This document shows positions 31,834 to 44,806 of a stretch of DNA of 64,000 bases, piece by piece (the stretch's first letter is position 1; each line of letters opens with the position of its first letter). The DNA comes from Nansenia antarctica (lineage: Eukaryota; Chordata; Actinopteri; Argentiniformes; Microstomatidae). Location: NCBI GenBank assembly GCA_963989245.1, contig OZ022339.1, forward strand, positions 24,171,762 to 24,235,761. The letters are read 5' to 3'. The position numbers and the translations under genes are program-made. The notes beneath the pieces are model-generated. The model worked only from the letters and a program-made list of their open reading frames with translations, had not been told where the DNA came from and made no database searches.

Positions 31834-32839
31834 ATGCAAATACCGAATAGACCAGCAGAGTACGGATATGCCGTGCGCAATTACGCACCGCTCTATCCAC
31901 AGTCGGGCAGCCAGTGCCCTTCATCGACGAAGCCGCCTGCCAGTGGAAAGTCATTCACCATCGACGCGTTGCTCGCCAAGCCCGAGGACACATCATGCAG
32001 CGACCGGACGAGTCCCACTCATTTCGGAGTAAACTATCAACAAGCAGCCTCTCTTCTTCCGCTCCCAGGACAGATGTGTTCACCGATACCGCAGTATCTC
32101 TATGCACAGAACATGCTGCACACGGGAATGCACAAGCAACCGGGTTATTCCGTCTACTGCTGCCCACCTTTCACCTACCAGGCGTCATACCGGGGGGCAT
32201 TTTACGCACACGGTAAGATACTTATTTCAAACTTGGATTCCAGCTTCCTAACACAATCCTTTCCAGAAACACAGGCCTGGCTATGACATGTTTTTAACCA
32301 TGACCCCTATCTCTCCATTTTACAGATACAACTATGTCAAGAGTCACTGCCCACTCTTTTAAACACAAAGGAGGGAAATCGAAACGAATGCGAACCAGTT
32401 TTACCAACGATCAACTATCCCGGTTGGAGAAGGAGTTCGCACGCCAACAGTACATGGTCGGCTCCGAGAGGTTCCTTCTAGCGTCAGCTTTGCAGCTAAC
32501 AGAAGCTCAGGTAAACAAACATGTTCTGCTTCAAAATAAATACAAGGGCAAGGGCCATTACATCTATTGAACTAGTGGTATAGGTCTAATGCCTAACGTG
32601 TATTTCCCATCCACTAACTTTCTTAATTTTCTTTCCAGGTCAAGGTCTGGTTCCAGAATAGACGCATCAAATGGCGCAAGCAGAGTCTGGAGCAACAGCA
32701 GGCAAAGTTGGCCAAACTCGGTCTTACTGCTCCGCCGAAAAGCCCCGGTTCTCAAGGCCTCGGGGAGGACGTGGATGAGGAGATCGACTTCTCAGACGGC
32801 TCCGATGTGGATGTCGATGGATCCCTGAATCGTTGCTGA
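31834..32839 (+). CDS. noto: Notochord homeobox protein Noto (floating head)
   Basis: Three exons (31834-32212, 32326-32510, 32639-32839) with GT-AG introns give 254 residues. This is the Not-class homeodomain transcription factor needed for notochord formation (floating head in zebrafish). The N-terminus MQIPNRPAEY is followed by SFTIDALLAK (residues 40-49), an Eh1-like repressor motif. The homeodomain spans about 145-204 (KSKRMRTSFT...VKVWFQNRRIKWRK), with Q50 at residue 194 and N51 at 195. The Not-typical QQYMVGSERFLLASALQLTEAQ is present. An acidic C-terminus (GEDVDEEIDFSDGSDVDVDG) follows. The start is the first ATG after the TATA box. The second intron cuts the homeobox between positions 44 and 45. 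Confidence 0.93.
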
Positions 32840-35800
32840 TCTGTTTAGAACCACTGGACTTATGGAATATGAAAAAAGATACATTTGTACATACGGTATA
32901 CTGCTGAAAAATAGGGTACCCCCCACTACCTCTATTTGTATTCATATTTAAGTAATAGATGTATAGCTTTATATTTAAACTATGTTTCTTACTTTATTGC
33001 TCTTTTTATACAATCAGTATTTGTATATTTGATTGACATATTCAAAATATATTTTCTAAATGTACGTGCTCTTGTGTCAGCTCCTCAATTATTGTATGTT
33101 GCTTTAAACTACATGTGCCTGTCTAACGGTTCTATGAACATTTAAGGCTGTCCATAGCTAAAAGATAGGAATATCAGCCTGCAATCTAGTCCCTTGACAC
33201 ACCATTGAAATAAGGTTTGCATGATTGGAATTCAGGTTGAAAGACACAGGGTGAAATAGGCTTTTTCAGAGGAACTTAATTGAAAGTTGTATTCAAAAAC
33301 TAATTCAAAAATAATTAGCCATTTGTTTTTGGCTCACTCAATTCCCATGACTGAAATTAGTGAGTTATATCTTTTGATTAAAAATACATTAATTGAACAC
33401 TTGTTTAGGAACACCTGTACACCTCATTCATTCAGGTGTAATGGTGTGGGGAATGTTTTCTTAGTACACTCTTAGCACATATAGGGCCTGTTAATACCTA
33501 TCAATAATTGCTTGAATGCCACAGCCAATTTGAGTATTGTCGCTGACCATGTGCATCCCTTCATGGCTTCATTGGCAAGAGATATTGCAGAATCCAATTC
33601 ATGTCAGCAGTTGAGCTTTTTAGCAACTACAGGAAAAGGCCTAGGCCTACTTTTTCTTCTTTTCCTTCTTTTCCTTCTGTCTGCCCTCTCCCCCAGTCTC
33701 TCATCCTGCCCCCCAGCTAGTCGTACCCCAGCATACTGACTTAGAGACACTCTGGCAGACATTGCCTGAGGGTTTGATCTACGCAATACAGTTTATGTCC
33801 AAGATTGGGACCGACCATACCCCCCACACCCTGAGTAAGCTAAGCAAATAAATAACTACCTAGGGATTAGCAGAGATATCTATAACCAGGGGTAGTAGGG
33901 GTCAGTCTGTCTCGGGGCTATAAACAGGGCCCCAGTGTTTTAATCTGTTTAAATGGTCAATCCACCTGTTCTCCATGGTACTGGGTGGACAAGCCCCCCT
34001 GTACCCACCCACCCACAGCAGGCGTCCTGTCTTCCGTCTCCTCCTTGTAAAGACACGAGGGGAGCAGTAGTGAAACACAATGTCCTCCTTCCAGCAGGAC
34101 AGAGCCACATAGCAGACAGGCAGGATGAAAATAAAATACAAATACAGTAAAAAAATAAAATAAAAAATAAACAACAATACAATTAAATACAGTAATACAA
34201 TAAAAAATTAACTAATGCTAAGATAAAAATGTATGTTTTAAGATGTCTTTTAAAGGTGTTTACAGATTGTGAAGCCCTCAGCTCCTCTGGCAGGCTGTTG
34301 GCGAGGACCATAGATGGGATGCGGTGATTACACCTATAAGGCAGCTAATTGGGGTGGTCAACCTGAAACCCCTCTCCCCACTGGAGACAGAGCCTATCAG
34401 ACACGGTCAAGTCCCCACATAGTCGTCGTCGTCCCCCCACAACCGTATGCTATTGGGCCCCCCCCCCACAAGACCTGCAAATACTTTCAAATACTTAAGC
34501 TTCACTTGATTTTGTTTGCCACCTATGCAATTATATTATTATTATTATTTCTAACATATAATACTGGATGGAATAACACAGAAGTACAAATCTAAGCTCA
34601 ATCAAGCACAGCACCTCAAATACTTTCAAATTCAATGATATATTTCACCAAGGTTTGCATCCCACCATGAAAATGGTCAATTGTGCAAAAGGGGACTGTT
34701 TGACTCTGTAGATGTTTTGGAACATGTTTTTAGCAGAAAGCAGATACCCGTTCCAACATGAGTAGCTTCAATGTATTAATACATTTATCTCCACCACGAC
34801 CAAGTCAAAAACACTTTATTTAGAAAGACAAATAAAACAACAACAACAACCCTTGTTGTAAAATGCACAGGATCTATTCTAAAAACATTCTCAAATCCCT
34901 CCTCTCACAGAACAGAAAACATTAAATCTCCCAAACGAATGATCTTCTCAAGCTGTCTTGAAGCCAAATCTTGAATGTTGAAAGAAATTAGCCCTAAGAG
35001 GCAGAACAAGACATGGTAACAGTATCAAAGGGAGAGGTTTAATGAAACAGTAGCAGACCTGATCTGCTCTCTGTCTCTCCTCCACCACCCCCTGCCTGTC
35101 TCTCTCCCTGGTCATACTGGCTCTGTTGATTATGGGTCAGACACAAGGGGAGCAGAGTTTGTGTAAGACCCCAGAAGCCGGCTCTGATGTGATCAGCAAG
35201 GTGCCCCCAGCTCCCCCCCCCCCAGCACTGCCCGCCGGTAATCCCATTGTGAGACAGAATGAGGCGGTCAGACTCCTGGGAAAACCTGTGGAGGGATGCA
35301 GGAGGGAGGAGGGAGGAGGGGTCACTGGGCTCGACATCCCAATTAGCGTAGGACACCTTAACCCCTGAAAAACATCACCAGTATCACCTGAGGTGATACC
35401 TGGTTTGTTTTAACAGAGCTTCTTAAATCCAATAAGGGTAAGTGTCACATCTTCATTTACCAGCTTGTTTTATTGGTCTTAAGTTTACACAGACCTTATT
35501 TCTTCACTACCTCGGGACCGAGCTCACATGCAGGACTGGAAGAGCAGAGCTTATTAAACTGTATGCCATTTTCAGTTTAGGGCCCAGGGCCCTAATGGTA
35601 TTAGATAACGTCTGATTCTTTATGCCTGTATAAGTAACTGGTAACCAACCGTTTCATTTAGCTTGTGAAGATGACATAACGCACGAGCATGAGTCATATA
35701 GTAGACACGGAGGTCTACTCTAGACCATAATGCAGCCGGAGAAGGTGTGAAAGTTCTCATGGAAAGAAATTGCCGCCATTGCGAGGTCCAATAGGAAAGT

Positions 35801-38237
35801 ATAGTTCATTTGAGCAAGGACATGTTTTAGGGTGGGCAATTGTAGAATGCTCATTTGAATTTTATTTGCAGAGCGAGAGGCTTCTACTCCATCTAATAGT
35901 CATTATCTTCCATTACAATCGTTTGAAGTGGACGCTCTCTTTTGTCTCATTGTGAACGGTTTCATTTGGGATGGCACAATGACTTCTAAAGCCGGGCCAG
36001 GCCGTGTGATGGGCCACAAGGAGAGAGTCCGCTTTAAATTACCATCTGAGGTTTGGAGAACAACCCGTTTTAAATGCGTCCTTTCCCCCAGGAAATGGTG
36101 TCGTTCCTGTTCTCCGTGCTGGTATGTATTCAGGCTGAGAACACCGACCGTGAAGAGCAAGTGCAGGTGCCAAAAACAAACAAGGCATATTGACAAGGGT
36201 AGGCTACTAAAGGATGCGCGATTCATGTTTCCTCCTCAACTCAAAGACCCCCGAGATCAGCGGTGGTCGTTCAGGCAAGTCTCATGCGCGCATGTGTCAG
36301 CAGCGACCTGTATTTCATAGGCACAACCTCCCATACTTTCTATATTCTGTATTCGTGATTATGTCACATCAAAGTAGGTGAAAAGGGCTCAATGAAAGTA
36401 GCAACCACAGTGAGGTTTGTTTATGCGGAGGGGGGGGGGGGCTGACGGAATTGAACCCATACAGGTGGTTAAACGTCTCTATTTCTCATCGAGGTGGCAC
36501 AAACGCAGGAGAGTGCTACTTTTGCCATCTCGTTATGGGGTGAAAATGTTCAGGTATTTAAGTGGAATAGATTAGTTGAACACACAGCGCTAACGCGGAA
36601 CAAAATGGCCAATTAGTTTATTAATGAACGCAGGTGTGAACAAGTGGAATACTTGGGGTAGGCCTACCTTCTCCCAGGCTCCTGCTATAGCTACCGAATG
36701 ATGGGCTTCCCTTTCAACGACGTTTTCAATGTTTGCTGCGACCAACAGCTGCCGTTAAAATTCACGGGAACTTCTTTTCCAATATGCATTAGCTACTCCC
36801 CCCCAGCCACAGGTTATTCTATTCGTGTGCGTGTGTGTGTGTGTGCTTTGTTATTGATGATAATAATAGGCTATTATTGTGTGTGCTGATTATTACTAGG
36901 CCTAATCGATTAATCTGATATACACACTCAAATTGTCACTCAATGGTCCCTCAATCGATTTACTGTCCTCCACTAGACAATGTTTAGTCGAAAGTGATAC
37001 GTCCATTGCTTCATAGCTACATGCAGAAATAAATATTCTGTCATTGGAGGAATCCAAGCGACACCTTGTGGCTTTTTCTGTGATGCTTTTGCATGGCAAC
37101 TCCGTTTTCAACGACAAAGCCTAGGCCTATAGCCTAGCATAGACGGCATAAGTTGCTTAATTGTATTATTTATATAGGCAGATGAGCATCATGATCATGG
37201 CTCCTACTTTTTTTTTTTACTTTTTAAATTTTATTTAATTTCACTCATAGCATGGGAGCTTTAGCCTATCGAGCTGCTGTCTGCTGCTGCTATTATTTCG
37301 ACATCCACTTTGAGCCCTCTGGAGTGTAGCTTTTAAGTGCATCTAGCCTATACTTACGGTCATATTTGATTACCGTAAGTATATTATTTTTGACATGAAC
37401 ATGTTTTAAAGCCATATTGGCCTGATAAACAGACAAATGTTTGCTCAATAACCGGATAATAGTAAAATAATAGATTCATATATTGCGATGAAATCAGACT
37501 ATTCTATAGGTAAATCAGTGAAAACTAAACAATGTAATGATCCTTATTTGAGGCAAGATAGAAGGCCACTTGTGCCAGCAGAGGTCCTCATTCGTTCACA
37601 CTTGAGGAAGTCCTTGACTTGAGTCAACTTTGTACTCTTCTCCGAGGGAAACCTGATTCTTTGGAGTGCGAGGAGAATGTCAATTGAGTCTTTAGGCTAT
37701 AATACCATTAGTTATATAATGTGTTGTTTCATTCTTGACAATAATTTCATGATCGTCCGTCCTATTAATCGCAGTTGTGTTTCAAATCCCCCCCCATCTA
37801 TAGGCTACATGACGCATTTGGTCGATTGAGGTCACTAAAAACTCCACCAGAGGGCAGCAAACACAGACGAAGATATTATAGGTACATAGGCCTAGAACAC
37901 TCATATTAAAAACAGCTTCATACATAGGCCTACCCTGCCTACCCAAACCTCAACTAACAACGTCAAAATAGCCGTAAAGGCTCAAGTCTACTTCATTACA
38001 TATTTTGAAAAACAAAAAGTTCATCATATGTGAAACGCAACGTATATGTTCTGTTCTCTGTTCTTCCAAACGGCGTGTGTGTGTGCTGCTTGTGTTGTTA
38101 ATGCCATGCAGCCTGGCCATCTATTAACCAGCCTTCCTCTGGGTCGTCGGTTAGGTCAAGAGGTTCCATAATCATTTAACTAGTCTGTACCCTGTGTAGC
38201 CCTTTCAATTTTGTCATGCTTTGTTTTGACAAATGTA

Positions 38238-38304
<67 letters not shown>

Positions 38305-38306
38305 GT

Positions 38307-38349
<43 letters not shown>

Positions 38350-39245
38350 GTTAGAGGCCTTCATATGGCTGGTCTTCCTAAGAGAAGGGCCAAACAGTTA
38401 GCAAAATATTGCTCAGTATCCACTGTTATTGGTAGCCGCTCAATATGGAGAAGGCGGTGCTTCCTGTACCCATGAGCGGGATACTGTCTGTCTTATTGTA
38501 TTGATACTGTATCTGTCAACCCACTGGTATCATCTGGTGTGAATAACATCCTGTGTGTGGCAGAACTGGTTGTTGGCTCAGCATTACTGTAACAGATTGT
38601 TTCCATGATATCAAAATGCACTGTTAGTATTTATGTCCTTTAGAATTGTACATGTATGTGGACATAAATAAAGCATTTAAAATGTGTGTGTGTCACGTAT
38701 CACTTTACCGTAGCCTAAATTGTATGACCCATTCGTTAGTCTACAAGGCCTAAAATAACTGCCATTCAACAACTCCCACTCCAAGCTCAAATCACAGAGA
38801 TTTTCCATAAATCTGAAATGAATGTCGATATATCCCTATGAATATCTTTGACCCTTGCTGTTATAGAATAGGAGGACACAGCATAAATCGATTATTTGCG
38901 TAGACTATTCCCCCTATAAATCCTATGTCGTATATGTCTTCTTTATACAGTTAACGTTTGTAACTGGTATTTTAAAACACAAAAAGGCCATATTCAAACC
39001 CTCTTCAAAAGACCCTAAAACCAATGACTGCGTTTAGGAGCCTTTAGCGTCTAAACGCCCAATCAACATCTTGTTCTACCTCATAATTTTCATCGGTAAT
39101 GATTTTCTAATGCACACTCTGTTCAAACGAGCTTATTAGGCGGGTAATTATTAACTTGGAAGAGTATACTATGGCTTTACGCCTGTATGCACTAGGATTT
39201 TGGGAGGAATAGGCATACACACTCATTGCAAATTGTCTAGCCTAC
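32840..39245. other. noto-emx1 intergenic region, left part
   Basis: No gene recognised. It contains a TTTTCCTTC run (33650-33680) and short GT or ATT runs. Around 33900-34420 is repeat-like sequence with a GGTGGACAAGC...CCCACCCACCCACAGC block that I could not assign. Much of 34600-38200 is complex, non-repetitive DNA. It is a candidate for homeobox regulatory elements, by position only. Confidence 0.4.
38242..38349. repeat. (GT)n microsatellite
   Basis: About 105 bp of GT repeat with two short interruptions, between noto and emx1. Confidence 0.95.
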
Positions 39246-39292
39246 ATTTACATTTTCGACATTTAGCAGACGCTTTTATCTAAAGCGACAAC
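39245..39292 (-). mobile_element. SINE tail fragment
   Basis: ATTTAGCAGACGCTTTTATC then TAAAGCGAC is the inverted tail of the SINE at 20198-20405. No head is seen. Confidence 0.55.
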
Positions 39293-39915
39293 CAGTCTAA
39301 AAACCTAAAGACAAACTCAGTAATTTCAGATTTGGTGACAAACAAAAAGGAAAACAATGGAGCAAATGCAAATAGCTCAGCTTTTTAGACATGTCTGTTA
39401 AACATGATTTTAAGCTCTACAAATCATTCGTTTAAAAAGTCTTATTTGACAACAAAATGATGATAGAGGATGAGAGTTATTATTTTATTTAAAGTTTTTT
39501 TTATAGATTGTTAACGGACCACTATTATCAGTATCTTGCGAGCTCTTATTATTTGGCACCAGGTTGCATAGACATTGTAAGACATTTGGTGCAGACCTCT
39601 AACAGCTGTAGTAATATAGTGTCTAGATGTTTATCTCAGACTGCCTCCAAGCTCGATGGAAATGTCTCCCTTCAGCCGCAGTTCATGGAGTTAATATATG
39701 ATCAGCCGAGACGGGGTATAGTTTCTTATTAAACCTGTTGGGTTCCGGTACACTTCATGGTGATCGCCTGGAATGCGAGAGTGGTTCGAATCCCGTTGGT
39801 TAGGCTACGATGAGATGTTTGGCCTACTGTATTTGGGCCATATGAAAGCTACACAGCAGAAACGAAATGAAATAGCTATAATGTTAAATATAGACAGCCT
39901 ATGCTTTGCCCTCAC

Positions 39916-40301
39916 GGGTGTGTGGGTGTGTGGGGTCCCTCGGGGGAGGGAGGTGGGGGAGCCACGGCTTTGCACTGGTGGGCAAACTGGATAGTAGTCG
40001 CTCTACAACTAGAGGGCTGCAGGGGAATTTTTCTGGATGCACAGCGCACAGGTTTTTTACCCCTGCCTCCTACCGACACTGGAACCTGGACACTGGACAC
40101 TGAACACTGAACATTACACTACACTGGACAATACACTACACTGAACACTGAGCACTTTAGTTAGTTGAATGTAAATGTTGGTTGTTGTTGAATGTAAAGG
40201 TCTGATTGTCTGAAATGCTGTTGGATTGTTTGTTTGATGATTGATTGATTGATTGATTGTATACATGGTGTTGTGTTTTTATAAAAACCAATAAAAAAAC
40301 A
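39916..40301 (+). mobile_element. 5'-truncated Tx1/L1-type LINE copy with 18-bp target duplication
   Basis: CCTATGCTTTGCCCTCAC flanks the insertion at 39898-39915 and 40302-40319. The insert is the inverted counterpart of the 3' end of the LINE at 22644-24831 (GGGGTCCCTCGGGGGAGGGA, GCTCTACAACTAGAGGGCTG, ACACTGAACACTGA runs, ATAAAAACCAATAAAAAAAC end). It consists only of 3' UTR sequence. Confidence 0.88.
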
Positions 40302-40586
40302 CCTATGCTTTGCCCTCACCAAGATGTTACGTCTTTACTCTCAGAACATTGACTTAATCTGTCTACATGGTAGGTAGGCTAACGTAAATTATAAGAAATG
40401 TATAATTCTATGAAGCTCTCAAACTCAATCCACAGGATGCAATATCCATTTATAATAGTATGTATAATAACAATACTACTAATAATAATATAAATAATTC
40501 ATAATATTATTCATAATAAGTAGGCTATTACTATGAGGAATAATTATATTATCAACAACAACAGAAATAATCATAATCATAACAAC

Positions 40587-40623
<37 letters not shown>
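40587..40623. repeat. (AAT)n microsatellite
   Basis: Uninterrupted AAT repeat in the emx1 upstream region. Confidence 0.9.
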
Positions 40624-41424
40624 TTTAATCTGTAAATATGTGCAACTCACTGGTATTAACATGTGCACGAGACAAGAGAATAGTTGTACGGCAACGGCAG
40701 TTTGAATGTTTTGTATCCTCATAGCCTGAGGGTGGGTTGCCAAATTTCCCAGTTTTGGAATTTTGCTAGCCTATAGGCTACTATGGATAGGCAAACATTA
40801 TGCGCGCCATTACTTTACTGTGTGGATTAAGTTGAGGATTTGGCCTACCTCCTTTATTTTAAAAGCTTGTTGACTTCATGAAACTAAAAGAGCCTCTAAG
40901 TACAGCAATCGAATAACAGAATGAAAATGTCATTTTCACAGTGCTCTTGAAATAACCCATAGGCGTATAAGCGCATCTTGGCGCAAAGGAGCAGGAAAGA
41001 CAGAAATATTGGGATGGAGTAGCATATTTTGGGGGGATTTTAGACGCAATACTCTTAGTAATAACCCATTCTAAAGTTTTTCAGTGATTATAATGTTTCC
41101 TGGTGCTTAGGCTATAGAGGATAAGCAATCATCTGAATCGTATTCATTTGCTTTCTGGTGAGTTAACTTTTGCTCTACACTATTTCAAGTTTTGCATATA
41201 GGCTACATTTAAATCACAACAGCAAATTTGAACAGAGAACTTGGTTTTGCTATTGTTGCTTGTGACTGATTTTCCAGAATGGATGGAGGAACCCGATGAG
41301 TTGGACAACATAATGGTTCTTTATTCTTTTCACATGAACATTTTAGAGCTGATCTGCTGCTAATGCTGCTGCTTTCAACTCCAGTCCTGCTTCTACGGGA
41401 TCCATGAGCCAGGTACTTGTGAAA

Positions 41425-41460
41425 ACTCATTGGCAAGTGTAGTTGTCCAATCAGCGCAGC
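41425..41460 (+). promoter_or_regulatory. Putative emx1 proximal promoter with CCAAT boxes
   Basis: An inverted CCAAT (ATTGG, about 41429) and a direct CCAAT (about 41447) lie 18 bp apart, about 300 bp upstream of the emx1 ATG. No TATA box was seen nearby. The transcription start is not defined by the sequence. Confidence 0.3.
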
Positions 41461-41745
41461 CTAGTTATAGCACTGGTTCGCGTCGCCCAAAAGTGAGTCT
41501 TTGGCGTTCCAGACGTTAAGGCACATTTCTACTCATATTCTCCGAACATGCACAGCTCGATGAATCAGACATCACCATACTGATTCAAGGTAAGCCAACT
41601 GCTTCCCTTTCAAAACAACGGTCTGGGACGCCTGTCCCTGGTCATTATGGCTTTTTGAGGGTAACCTTTCACCTGCACCAAGGAGGAACTAACGAGGTAT
41701 TCTATTTTTGGTTTTTCTGGATTTGTACCATAAGAGTTTGAGGCA

Positions 41746-42103
41746 ATGTTTTCGTCAGCGGGCAAACGCTGCTTCACGATAGAATCGTTAGTAGCCAAAG
41801 AAAACCCTTTAACGACGGAAGATCCCATCCGGCCAACGGCCCTAAGTTATTCCAACCCTACAGACGCCTTCATGAACGGTTATCAGGGGCCAACAGGCAG
41901 ATCGTTGTACCAGAACCCAGACCTGGTGTTCCCTGAGACGGTAAACCACCCCACCTTGACCATGAACCACCACCAGTTAGGAGGGTCGCACCTACAGCAT
42001 CCGCACTTCTTTGGGACACAACATCGAGACCCACTTAATTTTTACCCCTGGGTTCTACGGAATAGGTTCTTCGGACACAGATTTCAAGGTAACCGTGTGT
42101 GTG

Positions 42104-42167
<64 letters not shown>

Positions 42168-42220
42168 TGTTTGTGTGTGTGTGTATCTGCTGTGCAAGGT
42201 AACTGTGTTTGTGTGCGCGC

Positions 42221-42310
<90 letters not shown>

Positions 42311-42323
42311 ATGGGAGTGTGTG

Positions 42324-42366
<43 letters not shown>

Positions 42367-42370
42367 ATGG

Positions 42371-42429
<59 letters not shown>

Positions 42430-44768
42430 AGAGAAAAAAGAAAGATAATAAACAGAATGGAATCTAAATAGTCTAGGCTTAAATCTAATCATTAGGCTAA
42501 TATTTATATTTTGCTCTTTGCACGCATACAATTCATTTGCCTCGGTATTACTAGACAATTTGTGTTATATTGAAGAGTTGCCAAACAGTAATAAGATTAA
42601 TGATTGACAATATACTTAAAGACACCAATTGATTGTCATTAGCCTATTGTTAACAGGCTAACCAGGGCATTGGGATTCTTGCTTTTATTTGTGACCTTAA
42701 TTTGGGCAATGTAAACAGAAACACGTTTTTCAACAGCCACAGGTGGCTAAGAGAACACAAATGTTTAGTATATGGAGCCTATAGGCCTACTTATCTAAAA
42801 CATTTCTATTTTCCATTCACCCCCGAGGCTACACTTTGTAACGTGACAGCGGGAATCAGATAGAGCTGCAATGGTTTTGTTGCCAGAAAAATCCAATGCC
42901 TTAGGTCACGTCAACCCTTACTGTCGAATAAAGCAATCTCTGCTTAGCAACAAATACACTGTTAGAGAGAAAAAAATACATATTTGTTACTAGTTATGAT
43001 ACGGTTGAGTTGGATACAGTGCAGTCTATTGACGGCGGCCTAAGACTAATTCAACTGTCTATAGGTCTGCATTAAACCAAGTCACCTAACGTAAAGGTGA
43101 ACATGTGGTTATGTTAGGTCATATTTATCGGCCTAATTTAAAAAAATTGCACTTTAAGTCATGATGCTTTTTGCACCTGACAGCATTGACGTGGGGGTTT
43201 GATATTTGGTAACTGACGCACGCACTTGTCATGCAACCAAACATCATCTGAATGAGACCTAGAATTATATATATATTTACTCCATTAAGAAGACGTATAT
43301 TCCGAACAAAACAAAGAACATTAAATTATACTTGACCAAAAAACGTACAGTAGCTATACGCCAGTCGTATAATTCATAGTTATCAGTGCTTAATAAAGGC
43401 AAATGGCACATCAATATGTTCTTCAGCCTTTTAATGTTTATATCAATCAGTAAATGTGTTTATAGCTGACAAAACATGAGTGGATCTTTATAGTTTGATA
43501 GGCTCCTAATTAGCCTAACAGAGCGAAAACGAATTCTATTTTCCCACGGGTGGAATAAAAACGCACGGGCGGGTAATTTGTAAATAAATATGTTCTTACA
43601 TGTTAGCTCCTTGTAGACAACCTAATTGAGTGTAAATACATTATCATAGCCTACGTTTTTGTTTTCATTACGAATTTTGTGGCGGAATATTAGGCTAGCC
43701 TACAGGTTTTATGAGCTTGGGGATAATGAAAAAGACACTCCTAAATGAAATATCATTTATCATTGCATAAATCGTTCATTTTAGTAAATCCATAGACTAT
43801 TATATACATATTTGTTTTTTTTCAGATCAGATAAATCATTCTCCAATAAAGTCGGAATAATGTCGCTGAAAGGCGTTACAAATGCATAGTGTTTAAATAG
43901 CCTATAGGCCTATAGGTATAAGAGCCTTTTTGGCCCGTTGGGGCCAGAATAAAGATCTCATTACTTGAACATTTGTCCAATACACCAACAAGAGTTTCTA
44001 GTTGCCCTCTACTATATCGTCCGGGCAAATAATCCTTTGGGTTAATTTAAGACTCGCGCTGGGCTCTTTTCCACCCGACTGAACAACAAAGCGCGCCAGT
44101 TGTGAGCTAATTGCTGACTAAATCAGACTCCCTTTTGCCCTTAGGAAATGATATTTCCCAAGATAGTCTACTACTCCACGGCCCCTTCGCCAGGAAACCC
44201 AAACGCATCAGGACGGCCTTCTCCCCGTCCCAGCTGCTGCGCCTGGAGAGAGCTTTCGAAAAGAACCATTATGTCGTGGGGGCCGAGAGGAAACAATTGG
44301 CCAACAGTCTCAGTTTGTCCGAAACACAGGTAAGCAAAGTTAAGCAACGCCGTACACTGAATTGAATAGCTAGTCAAAAGCAAATCATATATGAACCATT
44401 TAATAACGTATATAGGCTAATCAGTGCGTCGTACGTTGTTATGAATTTCATTCGTGATATTTTATGTTGATCTTAGGCTATACACCGTCACATTGGTTCT
44501 AGGAAATATTTTATAGCCTACAACAAGCAATTAGTTTTATTTTCTGATCAGTTGACAATTTATTGCAATTGGAAAAACTTGGTACGGATCAGGGATATCA
44601 ATCATAGTATAGCCCACATGCTTCAGATGTGTTAGTCTGACAAACTTGGAAATATGTTAGCCTTTTATATGCCGTTTATATTTGGCTGTTATATGACCCT
44701 AACCCGAAACCCTATACTATTATTATGAATATGGTTATGGTTATGCTTAAGGATATGGCAATTATTGG

Positions 44769-44806
<38 letters not shown>

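Noticed and set aside
35928..36320. 130-residue plus-strand ORF between noto and emx1
   Set aside because: No recognisable domain or splice partner; better treated as possible non-coding conserved sequence.
39745..39800. tRNA-like B box (GGTTCGAATCCCG) upstream of emx1
   Set aside because: No convincing A box at the correct distance and no cloverleaf; too weak to list as a tRNA or SINE.
42055..42558. Long Cys/Val or His/Thr repeat ORFs
   Set aside because: Translations of the GT/CA microsatellite in emx1 intron 1.
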